Source: Apostichopus japonicus
Lineage: Eukaryota > Echinodermata > Holothuroidea > Aspidochirotida > Stichopodidae
DNA: 64,000 nt
Direction of reading: 5' to 3'
Assembly (NCBI RefSeq): GCF_037975245.1
Contig: NC_092572.1
Location: forward strand, 436,001 to 500,000
Part shown: positions 28,501 to 43,500 of the stretch, in pieces
Numbering within the stretch: position 1 is the stretch's first letter
Layout of the letters: each line of letters starts with the position of its first letter
The notes under the pieces: generated by a model
Told to the model about the DNA's origin: nothing
Databases searched by the model: none
The model's input: the letters and a program-made list of their open reading frames with translations, nothing else
Program-made: the position numbers and the translations under genes

Positions 28501-31500
28501 CATACTATAGCTATCATTGATTTATCCAGCCCATTGCATTTAAGTCTCCTGTCACTCTCATACTATAGCTATCATTGATTTATCCAGCCCATTGCATTTA
28601 AGTCTCCTATGTATCATTGTCACTCTCATACTATAGCTATCATTGATTTATCCAGCCCATTGCATTTAAGTCTCCTATAGATCATTGTCACTCTCATACT
28701 AAAGCTATATTTGATTTATCCAGCCCATTGCATTTAAGTCTCCTATAGATCATTGTCACTCTCATACTAAAGCTATATTTGATTTATCCAGCCCATTGCA
28801 TTTAAGTCTCCTGTCACTCTCATACTAAAGCTATATTTAATTTATCCAGCCCATTGCATTTAAGTCTCCTATAGATCATTGTCACTCTCATACTAAAGCT
28901 ATATTTGATTTATCCAGCCCATTGCATTTAAGTCTCCTATAGATCATTGTCACTCTCATACTAAAGCTATATTTGATTTATCCAGCCCATTGCATTTAAG
29001 TCTCCTATGTATCATCGTCACTCTCATACTAAAGCTATCATTGACTTATCCAGCCCATTGCATTTAAGTCTCCTGTCACTCTCATACTATAGCTATCATT
29101 GATTTATCCAGCCCATTGCATTTAAGTCTCCTGTCACTCTCATACTATAGCTATCATTGATTTATCCAGCCCATTGCATTTAAGTCTCCTATGTATCATT
29201 GTCACTCTCATACTATAGCTATCATTGATTTATCCAGCCCATTGCATTTAAGTCTCCTGTCACTCTCATACTATAGCTATCATTGATTTATCCAGCCCAT
29301 TGCATTTAAGTCTCCTGTCACTCTCATACTATAGCTATCATTGATTTATCCAGCCCATTGCATTTAAGTCTCCTATGTATCATTGTCACTCTCATACTAT
29401 AGCTATCATTGATTTATCCAGCCCATTGCATTTAAGTCTCCTGTCACTCTCATACTAAAGCTATATTTGATTTATCCAGCCCATTGCATTTAAGTCTCCT
29501 ATAGATCATTGTCACTCTCATACTAAAGCTATATTTGATTTATCCAGCCCATTGCATTTAAGTCTCCTGTCACTCTCATACTAAAGCTATCATTGATTTA
29601 TCCAGCCCATTGCATTTAAGTCTCCTGTCACTCTCATACTAAAGCTATCATTGATTTATCCAGCCCATTGCATTTAAGTCTCCTATGTATCATTGTCACT
29701 CTCATACTAAAGCTATCATTGATTTATCCAGCCCATTGCATTTAAGTCTCCTATGTATCATTGTCACTCTCATACTAAAGCTATATTTGATTTATCCAGC
29801 CCATTGCATTTAAGTCTCCTATGTATCGTCACTCTCATACTAAAGCTATCATTGACTTATCCAGCCCATTGCATTTAAGTCTCCTGTCACTCTCATACTA
29901 AAGCTATCATTGATTTATCCAGCCCATTGTATTTAAGTCTCCTGTCACTCTCATACTAAAGCTATCATTGATTTATCCAGCCCATTGCATTTAAGTCTCC
30001 TATGTATCATTGTCACTCTCATACTAAAGCTGTCATTGATTTATCCAGCCCATTGCATTTAAGTCTCCTATGTATCATTGTCACTCTCATACTAAAGCTA
30101 TATTTGATTTATCCAGCCCATTGCATTTAAGTCTCCTATGTATCGTCACTCTCATACTAAAGCTATCATTGACTTATCCAGCCCATTGCATTTAAGTCTC
30201 CTGTCACTCTCATACTAAAGCTATCATTGATTTATCCAGCCCATTGCATTTAAGTCTCCTGTCACTCTCATACTAAAGCTATCATTGATTTATCCAGCCC
30301 ATTGCATTTAAGTCTCCTATGTATCATTGTCACTCTCATACTAAAGCTATATTTGATTTATCCAGCCCATTGCATTTAAGTCTCCTATGTATCGTCACTC
30401 TCATACTAAAGCTATCATTGACTTATCCAGCCCATTGCATTTAAGTCTCCTGTCACTCTCATACTAAAGCTATCATTGATTTATCCAGCCCATTGCATTT
30501 AAGTCTCCTATGTATCATTGTCACTCTCATACTAAAGCTATATTTGATTTATCCAGCCCATTGCATTTAAGTCTCCTATGTATCGTCACTCTCATACTAA
30601 AGCTATCATTGACTTATCCAGCCCATTGCATTTAAGTCTCCTGTCACTCTCATACTAAAGCTATCATTGATTTATCCAGCCCATTGCATTTAAGTCTCCT
30701 GTCACTCTCATACTAAAGCTATCATTGATTTATCCAGCCCATTGCATTTAAGTCTCCTATGTATCATTGTCACTCTCATACTAAAGCTATCATTGATTTA
30801 TCCAGCCCATTGCATTTAAGTCTCCTATGTATCATTGTCACTCTCATACTAAAGCTATATTTGATTTATCCAGCCCATTGCATTTAAGTCTCCTATGTAT
30901 CGTCACTCTCATACTAAAGCTATCATTGACTTATCCAGCCCATTGCATTTAAGTCTCCTGTCACTCTCATACTAAAGCTATCATTGATTTATCCAGCCCA
31001 TTGTATTTAAGTCTCCTGTCACTCTCATACTAAAGCTATCATTGATTTATCCAGTCCATTGCATTTCAGTCTCCTATGTATCATTGTCACTCTCATACTA
31101 AAGCTATCATTGATTTATCCAGCCCATTGCATTTAAGTCTCCTATAGATCATTGTCACTCTCATACTAAAGCTATATTTGATTTATCCAGCCCATTGCAT
31201 TTATGTCTCCTATGTATCGTCACTCTCATACTAAAGCTATCATTGACTTATCCAGCCCATTGCATTTAAGTCTCCTGTCACTCTCATACTAAAGCTATCA
31301 TTGATTTATCCAGCCCATTGCATTTAAGTCTCCTGTCACTCTCATACTAAAGCTATCATTGATTTATCCAGCCCATTGCATTTAAGTCTCCTATGTATCA
31401 TTGTCACTCTCATACTAAAGCTATCATTGATTTATCCAGCCCATTGCATTTAAGTCTCCTATGTATCATTGTCACTCTCATACTAAAGCTATCATTGACT

Positions 31501-34500
31501 TATCCAGCCCATTGTATTTAAGTCTCCTGTCACTCTCATACTAAAGCTATCATTGATTTATCCAGCCCATTGCATTTCAGTCTCCTATGTATCATTGTCA
31601 CTCTCATACTAAAGCTATATTTGATTTATCCAGCCCATTGCATTTAAGTCTCCTATAGATCATTGTCACTCTCATACTAAAGCTATATTTGATTTATCCA
31701 GCCCATTGCATTTAAGTCTCCTATGTATCGTCACTCTCATACTAAAGCTATCATTGACTTATCCAGCCCATTGCATTTAAGTCTCCTGTCACTCTCATAC
31801 TAAAGCTATCATTGATTTATCCAGCCCATTGCATTTAAGTCTCCTGTCACTCTCATACTAAAGCTATCATTGATTTATCCAGCCCATTGCATTTAAGTCT
31901 CATATGTATCATTGTCACTCTCATACTAAAGCTATCATTGATTTATCCAGCCCATTGCATTTAAGTCTCCTATGTATCATTGTCACTCTCATACTAAAGC
32001 TATATTTGATTTATCCAGCCCATTGCATTTAAGTCTCCTATGTATCGTCACTCTCATACTAAAGCTATCATTGACTTATCCAGCCCATTGCATTTAAGTC
32101 TCCTGTCACTCTCATACTAAAGCTATCATTGATTTATCCAGCCCATTGCATTTAAGTCTCCTGTCACTCTCATACTAAAGCTATCATTGATTTATCCAGC
32201 CCATTGCATTTAAGTCTCCTATGTATCATTGTCACTCTCATACTAAAGCTATCATTGATTTATCCAGCCCATTGCATTTAAGTCTCCTATGTATCATTGT
32301 CACTCTCATACTAAAGCTATATTTGATTTATCCAGCCCATTGCATTTAAGTCTCCTATGTATCGTCACTCTCATACTAAAGCTATCATTGACTTATCCAG
32401 CCCATTGCATTTAAGTCTCCTGTCACTCTCATACTAAAGCTATCATTGATTTATCCAGCCCATTGCATTTAAGTCTCCTGTCACTCTCATACTAAAGCTA
32501 TCATTGATTTATCCAGCCCATTGCATTTAAGTCTCCTATGTATCATTGTCACTCTCATACTAAAGCTATTATTGATTTATCCAGCCCATTGCATTTAAGT
32601 CTCCTATGTATCATTGTCACTCTCATACTAAAGCTATTATTGATTTATCCAGCCCATTGCATTTAAGTCTCCTATGTATCATTGTCACTCTCATACTAAA
32701 GCTATTATTGATTTATCCAGCCCATTGCATTTAAGTCTCCTATGTATCATTGTCACACTCATAGTATAGCTATCATTGATTTATCCACCCCTGTTCTCTC
32801 CATCTTTTGTCAATACCTTTACTGTCTTCTAAATTAATCTCAAAAAGTGAAATTAATTTACTGGCTGGTGGTGTTGATACAATAGAAACTTGTTTCGATC
32901 ATTTCATTTTCTTGCTCTTTTGTCCTCAGAAAGGCGCTAAGAACTTTTTGATTTGAACAAAATTTGTGTATGTGTATAGGAATATCTAATGTGGATGAAG
33001 TGAAATATGGGATTATCACTGAAACAAAAATCATTTTGTAACTTAGATCCATCCAAGAGTCTAGTTTTAAGATAAGGCTATTATATAATTAGCTTTTTAT
33101 ATGATAGTCAATAATGGATCCCTTATCCTGGTCTGATATGGTGTCTTTTATATGATAGTCAATAATGGATCCCTTATCCTGGTCTGATATGGTTTTACAT
33201 GAACTTTGTAACATTTCAATCAACAATTGACTTGAAGTTGCTTATTTTCAGTCCCTTTTCATGAGATTTAATTGGAATTAATTTTCCACATTTTAAGTAT
33301 TGTGTTGATTAGTATAGTCAAAACTCTAACATGGACTAACATGTTTATGAACTAATAACATTTGCAGCTAGAGAATTGTCTCCTATAAATGTATACAGCC
33401 AAGTCTAAATATTCTTCTGTAAAGGAAATAAGTCCATATAAGGTCAGCCTAAAGTTCTATGAATATTCATTGTTAGTATAATATTGCAGTATGCGCTATC
33501 ATCATTCCTTCTTGTGTTCATTGTTGACTTGTTATTTTACATTCATATCAGCTCCCTCATGAACTTAAGGATAAGGCTCGTTTAGCAGAGACAGCTGTCA
33601 GAAATCAGGAAACGGTAATGCTCCAAGCACCACAACACAACATGCACTGGTTTATTGCACTACTATAGTTTATTGCATTTCTATAATCAGAAGTCAGGAA
33701 ATGGTATGCTCCAAGCACCACAACACCACATGCACTGGTTTATTGCACTACTATAGTTTATTGCACTTCTATAATGAGAAGTCAGGAAATGGTATGCTCC
33801 AAGCACCACAACATCACATGCACTGGTTTATTGCACCACTATAGTTTATTGCACTTCTATAATCAGAAGTCAGGAAATGGTATGCTCCAAGCACCACAAC
33901 ATCACATGCACTGGTTTATTGCACCACTATAGTTTATTGCACTTCTATAATCAGAAGTCAGGAAATGGTATGCTCCAAGCACCACAACACCACATGCAAT
34001 GTTTATTGCACAACATTAATTTGTCACAATTAGGAAACTTTCATCACCTTGCCTGATTAGTTATAATATTTCTTTAGTCTCTGATAACAGTTGATTTCAT
34101 TTATATTAATTAATGAACTGCTAAGTTCCCCTCCACAGTAGTTATCTCCTCTCGAAGTACAATAAATTTATGATAAAGTCAGTTCTTTTATGGTATTGCG
34201 GGCCAATAATGAAGGTTGTAAAAGATTCGTTTTGATTTTTAGGTCCATGATTTACCAAAGTATTAACATACATGTCTGCACACGACCATTGCACTCTTGA
34301 TATACATAGAGTACATGGTACTCTTGGCCACTCTCTTCATTTCATAGTGCTCTTCTGGTATACACACATTTCACTCTACCAATGAAAGTAACAATATCAT
34401 AAATGACTGTCAATTTGTATTTTGCCTTTTTATACTAACCGTTCTATTAGCCAAACTCAATTGAGTAAATTTGCATGTTTGTAGTAATAGGACTAACTGT

Positions 34501-37500
34501 ATCCATATGTATAACACCAAACTGTAAGTGACACCAGGTAGAGTGGTATTATTTCTATCTTAGCATATCTCTAACACCATGCTGTAAGTGACTCCAGGTA
34601 GAGTGGTATTATTTCTATGTCAGCATATCTCTAACACCATGCTGTAAGTGACACCAGGTAGAGTGGTATTATTTCTATGTCAGCATATCTCTAACACCAT
34701 GCTGTAAGTGACACCAGGTAGAGTGGTATTATTTCTATGTCAGCATATCTCTAACACCATGCTGTAAGTGACACCAGGTAGAGTGGTATTATTTCTATGT
34801 CAGCATATCTCTAACACCATGCTGTAAGTGACACCAGGTATAGTGGTATTATTTCTATGTCAGCATATCTCTAACACCATGATGTAAGTGACACCGGGTA
34901 GAGTGGTATTATTTCTATGTCAGCATATCTCTAACACCATGCTGTAAGTGACACCGGGTATAGTGGTATTATTTCTATGTCAGCATATCTCTAACACCAT
35001 GCTGTAAGTGACACCAGGTATAGTGGTATTATTTCTATGTCAGCATATCTCTAACACCATGCTGTAAGTGACACCAGGTATAGTGGTATTATTTCTATGT
35101 CAGCATATCTCTAACACCATGCTGTAAGTGACACCAGGTAGAATGGTATTATTTCTATGTCAGCATATCTCTAACACCATGCTGTAAGTGACACCAGGTA
35201 TAGTGGTATTATTTCTATGTCAGCATATCTCTAACACCATGCTGTAAGTGACACCAGGTAGAGTGGTATTATTTCTATGTCAGCATATCTCTAACACCAT
35301 GCTGTAAGTGACACCAGGTAGAGTGGTATTATTTCTATGTCAGCATATCTCTAACACCATGCTGTAAGTGACACCAGGTAGAGTGGTATTATTTCTATGT
35401 CAGCATATCTCTAACACCATGCTGTAAGTGACACCGGGTAGAGTGGTATTATTTCTATGTCAGCATATATATGTCTAACACCATGCTGTAAGTGACACCA
35501 GGTATAGTGGTATTATTTCTATGTCAGCATATCTCTAACACCATGATGTAAGTGACACCAGGTAGAGTGGTATTATTTCTATGTCAGCATATCTCTAACA
35601 TCATGCTGTAAGTGACACCAGGTATAGTGGTATTATTTCTATGTCAGTATATCTCTAACACCATGCTGTAAGTGACACCAGGTAGAGTGGTATTATTTCT
35701 ATGTCAGTATATCTCTAACACCATGCTGTAAGTTACACCAGGTATAGTGGTATTATTTCTATGTCAGCATATCTCTAACACCATGCTGTGACACCAGGTA
35801 TAGTGGTATTATTTCTATGTCAGCATATCTTTAACAACATTTGGTTTGTCTTTATTTAGTACAGGTAAGGCACCTTGAATTTTTAATATCTCAAAATGGA
35901 GAACATGACATTTGTACCATCAGGGATATCTAGTACTGACAAATAAAGAATTTACTTTATCAATGACTTGATTGTATGAGACTTTTCAGTATGGAAGTGA
36001 CCTTTGACCTTTCAGCTCCATCTGATAATAGACTCCAGCCAGCCACTTTTTAGTAACCTGGTACAACAGGACAGCGGCATAGTTACGGCAGGGGGCTACA
36101 AAACTGCGGTGGCATCAACGAGTAGCACTGTCGGTGAGGAGGATTTAACAGACCAATACCAACCATGTGAGGCGGTGGATAGGATCAAAGATCTGGTCAA
36201 GGATGCCCTGGATGAATACAATAAAGGACAGCCAAAGATAAACATATCCTTATATAAGGTATCATCAAACAATAAGTAATGATAGGGTGAGGGGAGAAGA
36301 CAACAACAACAAAAGCTCTATTGGTACAATGTAGGGTTAGGGTTAGATCTGGATGAATACAATAAAGGACAGCCAAAGATAAACATATCATTATATAAGG
36401 TATCATCAAACAATAAGTAATGAGGGGGTGAGGGGAGAAGGAAAAAAAAAAACTCTGTTGGTACAATGTAGGGTTATGGTAAGATCTGGATGAATACAAT
36501 AAAGGACAGCCAAAGATAAACATATCCTTATATAAGGTATCATAAAACAATAAGTAATGAGGGGGTGAGGGGAGAAGACAAAAAAAAAAAAAAAAACTCT
36601 ATTTGTACAGTGTAGGGTTGTGGTTAGATCTGGATGAATACAATAAAGGACAGCCAAAGATAAACATATCATTATATAAGGTATCATCAAACAATAAGTA
36701 ATGAGGGGGTGAGGGGAGAAGACAACAACAAATAAAACTCTGTCAGTACAAGGTAGGGTTAGGGTTAGATCTGGATGAATAAAATAAAGGACAGCCAAAG
36801 ATAAACATATCATTATATAAGGTATCATCAAACAATAAGTAATGAGGGGGTGAGGGGAGAAGACAACAAATAAAACTCTATTGGTACAAGGTAGGGTTAG
36901 GGTTAGATCTGGATGAATACAATAAAGGACAGCCAAAGATAAACATATCCTTATATAAGGTATCATCAAACAATAACTAGTGAGGGGTGAGGGGAGAAGA
37001 CAACACCAATGAAACTCTGTTGGTACAAGGGAGCATAAGATTCTCCATCAAATACCGTTGTTATTTTAGCATCTTTGTTGTTCTTTTTTAAGCTATTAAT
37101 TCAAATGAAATGATACCACCTTGCAGACACTTTCTACACTCTACGGGTATCTTTGAGTAACCATGTGTTAATCTTCCATTGATTCTCTCTCAGTGTTGAA
37201 TCATAACTTATATTAATTTCATTTTGTTCTTGTTGTCCTTTTCCTCAGGAGACCATTCAACATGTCTGTCGTCTGGCCAGGACCATTCAATCACCCCATG
37301 ATGTGTCTCATATCCTTATCGTTGCCGAGGGTAACCCAGGCCTTGCCTCACTCCTGGCTCGCCTGGCTGCTAATCTCTGTGGGTTTAATGCCTATGACCT
37401 GAATTCTAGCCCAGCAAATGCTTCCAGACAATTTAAACTTGATCAGTTCAAAACAGACTTGGTGGCTGCCTACACAAAAGCCGGAGTTAGGGTTAGCAAT

Positions 37501-40500
37501 GTTTCTATCTTCAAATTAGTTTAAAAGAATTAAAGCAGTCTGTGGAGCTACATATGGTTTCAGTATAAGTTACATATTTAATTATCATTCAATTTATAGT
37601 CATTTAAAACAAATTGTTATGCTATGTTCAGATGGTCTTTGTTGTTGTCACTAACATAGAATGTCACTGACAGTATCACTGTGGCATTGGTCTGCAACAA
37701 CAATGATATCTCTGGATGTTGGGTCTGTAACAACAATGATATCTCTTATAGATGTTGCAGTAGGGATATCATTGATGCCATGGTCTGTAACAACAATGAT
37801 ATCTCTTTAGATGTTGCAGTAGGGATATCATTGATGCAATGGTCTGTAACAACAGTGATATCTCTTTAGATGTTGAAGTAGGGATATCATTGATGCAATG
37901 GTCTGTAACAACCGTGATATCTCTTTAGATGTTGCAGTAGGGATATCATTGATGCAATGGTCTGTAACAACAATGATATCTCTTTAGATGTTGCAGTAGG
38001 GATATCATTGATGCAATGGTCTGTAACAACAGTGATATCTCTTTAGATGTTGCAGTAGGGATATCATTGATGCAATGGTCTGTAACAACAGTGATATCTC
38101 TTTAGATGTTGCAGTAGGGATATCATTGATGCAATGGTCTGTAACAACAGTGATATCTCTTTAGATGTTGCAGTAGGGATATCATTGATGCAATGGTCTG
38201 TAACAACAGTGATATCTCTTTAGATGTTGCAGTAGGGATATCATTGATGCAATGGTCTGTAACAACAATGATATCTCTTTAGATGTTGCAGTAGGGATAT
38301 CATTGATGCAATGGTCTGTAACAACAATGATATCTCTTTAGATGTTGCAGTAGGGATATCATTGATGCAATGGTCTGTAACAACAATGATATCTCTTTAG
38401 ATGTTGAAGTAGGGATATCATGGATGCTATGGTCTGTAACAACAATAATATCTCTTTAGATGTTGAAGTAGGGATATCATTGATGCAATGGTCTGTAACA
38501 GCAATAATATCTCTCTAAATGTGTGACATTTCAGAGAGATTGTATAATGTATGAATATATCTTTTAATTATTCAGAGAGATTGTTTAATGTTTCAATATC
38601 TCTAATTATATATAGGGAGAGAAGATTGTATTTTTGTTGAATGAAGAGGAGTTGCAAGATATAGACTACTTAGTGTACATGGAAGAGTATGTAGTGACTG
38701 GTGCCATCAGTCACCTCTTTACACCCGAGGAGCAGACTACAGTCATAAATGCCATCAGGACTGAGGTGACCGCTGCTGGACTCACCTACACCAGAGAAAC
38801 TGCTTGGGATTTCTTCCTCAAGTAAGATATCTTCTATTAAATCATCCAAGTAACCGTTGGTTATATCAAAAAGTAACAACAATACAGCAGTAGGCTATAA
38901 CATTCTTTCAGACTTTATGGTGAAAAGATATTGTGTGATTTTTGCAAACATGGCAAGTTAGGTTCTCATCCAAAGTTGTAAGCTCTGAATGCTGGAGAAC
39001 ACTAACTCAAAAACTCACTAAAGATAATGTCTTCAAATTGAACCAAATATTTTATGAAAACATTGCATTCTTTTTTGTGATGTTTTTAAGTTGGCAGCAT
39101 TTTGATAATATTCATGAGTAGATGGAACCATGGCCTATGAAAAACTTTTGGTGTTGATTATCTACACTTAAGAAGAAGACTGGTTAAATATGTGTAACTT
39201 TAGAGTAAGCTGATAAATAGCTTTATGCTATTGTTGTAAACCATGATGGGTGATTACTTTGCTAAAATGTACAAAATGCCACTCGAATAAATAACCAACA
39301 GCAGCTGAGCATTCTTTTAAGCAACTTACTGTTTATTTCCTGACCATGATCATTTCATTTTCAGAACCGTGAGGAATAATTTCCGAGTGATTTTGGTGTC
39401 TTCCTCCACTGGTGGTGACTTCCAGCAAAGGTGCACCCAGTATCCTTCACTGACAGAACATCTCAACTGTTTCTGGTTTCAACATTGGACTAGAGAGAAC
39501 CTTGTTGATCATGCTATGTTCCACCTGAGAGGTATCAAACTACTGTCAATTGAATGGCAGATAAATACCTTTACTCTTGTCATTTAAAGCATCTTATTAA
39601 GACATTATACTTGACTTGTAGATGTGAAGACTATGTTTGTACTTGACATGAGTACCATTCTTGCATCTTATTAAGACATTATACTTGACTTGTAGATGTG
39701 TAGACTATATTTGTACTTGACATGAGTACCATTCTTGCATCTTATTAAGACATTATACTTGACTTGTAGATGTGTAGACTATATTTGTACTTGACATGAG
39801 TACCATTCTTGCATCTTATTAAGACATTATACTTGACTTGTAGATGTGTAGACTATATTTGTACTTGACATGAGTACCATTCTTGCATCTCATTAAGACA
39901 TTATACTTGACTTATAGATGTGAAGACTATATTTGTACTCGACATGAGTACCATTCTTGCATCTCATTAAGATATTATACTTGACTTGTAGATGTGAAGA
40001 CTATGTTTGTACTTGACATGAGTACCATTCTTGCATCTCATTAAGACATTATATCTGACTTGAAGATGTGAAGACAATGTTTGTTCTTGAAATGAGTACC
40101 ATTCTTGCATCTTATTAAGACATTATACTTGACTTGTAGATGTGAAGACTATGTTTGATCTTACCAATGAGTACCATTCTTGCATCTTATTAAGATATTA
40201 TACTTGACTTATAGATGTGAAGACTTTAACTAGCATCCAGAAGGAGAACTTGGCCCACCTGTTGGCCACCATGCACCTCTCCATCCGACAATTAGATGGT
40301 GAGGAAACTGGATGTGGTCGATATAATCACCTCACAAACACTACTTATGAGAAGTTTGTGGAGAGGTAAGAGATGAATATAAACATATAGATGCATGTAA
40401 CTCTAGTTAAATCTCACAAACACCACTCATGAGAAGTTTGTGGAGAGGTAAGAGATGAATATGAACGTATAGATACATGTAACTCTAGTTAAATCTCACA

Positions 40501-43500
40501 AACACCACTTATGAGAAGTTTGTGGAGAGGTAAGAGATGAATATGAACGTATAGATGCATGTAACTCTAGTTAAATCTCACAAACACCACTCATGAGAAG
40601 TTTGTTGAGAGGTAAGAGATGAATATGAACGTGTAGATGCATGTAATGCTACTTAAATCCTTAAGCACTTACAACCCATAGAGTCAGTGTTAGCAGCATG
40701 TTGAATATGGAATAACAAAGTAAAGAGTAAATTTTATCTTGATAAATATTTTCTTCCCCTCGTACCAGACAATATACAGTGAATCCTGTTATAATCAGAG
40801 TCTATAAGGTCTGTTAGAAGTGGACAGAATAAGCTTATCAATATATTGTTACGTAAACCATTAACATTTGATGTAATAACCACCAAGTCATATTTGTCAT
40901 ATTGTAGATCTCAGAATAAGAAAGAGACCTTAAAGAGTGAGAGATTCACTAGATGGTGTAGGGAGGGGGTGGGGGAGGGCATAGGAAGGACACAGTCAAA
41001 ACTAGGTGATAACATGTATTGTAACATGTATGCCTTTAGTAGCATTGCATGAGCAGCTGATATTGTACAGTGCCACTATACAACTGTTTTAGCTTCATTG
41101 AATTGAAGTGTTAACTTCAAATAGCAAGTATGTGTGTCTTCTTTATATCAGGTTTCTTTCAATGTACAAACAACGGTATGAGAGGATTTTCAGTGAGCAT
41201 GCTACAGTGACTAAGGCACTACATCACATTAACAAGGAGAACAAACTGGCAATGAAGCTACAGAAACAGTTAGAGCATGAACTGGTGGTCTTGGAAGAAA
41301 GAAAAGAGGTAAGGAAAATAAATGAGAAAACTGTTTACTGGATACTTTTCACAGTATTACAAATTGTTATTGACATGTATTCCTGTAAACAGATGTTTTG
41401 GAGCCATCTGTTCCAGTAAACAGATGTCTTGGAGCCTTCCTTGATCCTATCCTTCAAACAAATTGTTATTGACATGTATTCCTGTAAGCAGATGTCTTGG
41501 AGCCTTGTTTGATCATATCCTTCAAACAAATTGTTATTGACATGTATTCCTGTAAACAGATGTCTTGGAGCCATCTGTTCCTGTAAACAGATGTCTTGGA
41601 GCTTTCTTGTTCCTGTAAACAGATGTCTTGGAGCCATCTGTTCCTGTAAACAGATGTCTTGGAGCCATCTGTTCCTGTAAACAGATGTCTTGAAGCTTTC
41701 TTGTTCCTGTAAACAGATGTCTTGGAGCCATCTGTTCCAGTAAACATATGTCTTGGAGCCATCTGTTCCTGTAAACAGATGTCTTGGAGCCTTCTTGTTC
41801 CTGTAAACAGATGTCTGCGAGCCATCTGTTCCAGTAAACAGATGTCTTTGAGCCATCTGTTCCAGTAAACAGATGTCTTGGAGCCATCTGTTCCAGTAAA
41901 CAGATGTCTGCGAGCCATCTGTTCCAGTAAACAGATGTCTTGGAGCCATCTGTTCCAGTAAACAGATGTCTTGGAGCCATCTGTTCCTGTAAACAGATGT
42001 CTCATAGCTTTCCTTGATCCTATCCTACATGTTTTCTTCTGTTTTTCTGTCTTGCCAGGGAACCATTAAGTTACTCTCTCAGATTGGTCAGGACACAGCA
42101 ATTGCTGAACAACAAGTCAAGATAGTCCAGAAACAGCTAGACCACATACAAAAGCTCAGGGATGTAAGTATCCCTATACTACCTTTCCTGTGAGTCAATG
42201 CCAGATTACATAAGCTTAGGGTTGTAAGTATCCCTATACCAACTTTCCTGTTAGTCAATGCCAGATTACAAAAGCTCAGAATTGTAAGTATCATGATACC
42301 AACTCTCCTGTTAGTCAATACCAGATTACATACATAAGCTCAGGGTTGTAAGTATCCCTATACTAACTTTCCTGTTAGTCAATGCCAGATTATATAAGCT
42401 CAGGGATGTAAGTATCCCTATACTAACTTTCCTGTTAGTCAATGCCAGATTACAAAAGCTCAGAATTGTAAGTATCCCTATACTAACTTTCCTGTTAGTC
42501 AATGCCAGATTATATAAGCTCAGGGATGTAAGTATCCCTATACTAACTTTCCTGTTAGTCAATGCCAGATTACAAAAGCTCAGAATTGTAAGTATCATGA
42601 TACCAACTCTCCTGTTAGTCAATACCAGATTACATACATAAGCTCAGGGTTGTAAGTATCCCTAGACTAACTTTCCTGTTAGTCAATGCCAGATTATATA
42701 AGCTCAGGGATGTAAGTATCCCTATACTAACTTTCCTGTTAGTCAATGCCAGATTACATAAGCTCAGGGTTATAAGTATCCCTATACTAACTTTCCTGTT
42801 AGTCAATGCCAGATTACATAAGCTCAGGGTTGTAAGTATCCCTATACTAACTTTCCTGTTAGTCAATGCCAGATTACATAAGCTCAGGGTTATAAGTATC
42901 CCTATACTAACTTTCCTGTTAGTCAATTCCAGATTACAAAAGCTCAGGGATGTAAGTATCCCTATACTAACTTTCCTGTTAGTCAATGCCAGATTATATA
43001 AGCTCAGGGATGTAAGTATCCCTATACTAACTTTCCTGTTAGTCAATGCCAGATTATATAAGCTCAGGGATGTAAGTATCCCTATACTAACTTTCCTGTT
43101 AGTCAATGCCAGATTACAAAAGCTCAGAATTGTAAGTATCATGATACCAACTCTCCTGTTAGTCAATACCAGATTACATACATAAGCTCAGGGTTGTAAG
43201 TATCCCTATACTAACTTTCCTGTTAGTCAATGCCAGATTATATAAGCTCAGGGATGTAAGTATCCCTATACTAACTTTCCTGTTAGTCAATGCCAGATTA
43301 CATAAGCTCAGGGTTATAAGTATCCTGATACTAACTTTCCTGTTAGTCAATGCCAGATTACAAAAGCTCAGGGATGTAAGTATCCCTATACTAACTTTCC
43401 TGTTAGTCAATGCCAGATTATATACATAAGCTCAGGGTTGTAAGTATCCTGATACTAACTCTCCTGTTAGTCAATGCCAGATTACATAAGCTCAGGGTTG

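Noticed and set aside
36330-36950. Telomere-like gggttagggttag within the exon 21 array
   Set aside because: Only one or two TTAGGG-like words occur per unit, as part of the 137-bp repeat; this is not an interstitial telomere tract.
41335-43410. Long minus-strand open frames (about 70-200 codons) through intron 26 and 27 repeats
   Set aside because: They are translations of 31-bp and about 60-bp tandem units, with repeated peptides in several frames, no domain and no independent start context. The same holds for minus-strand frames at 6673-8818, 36197-36969 and 58988-61246.
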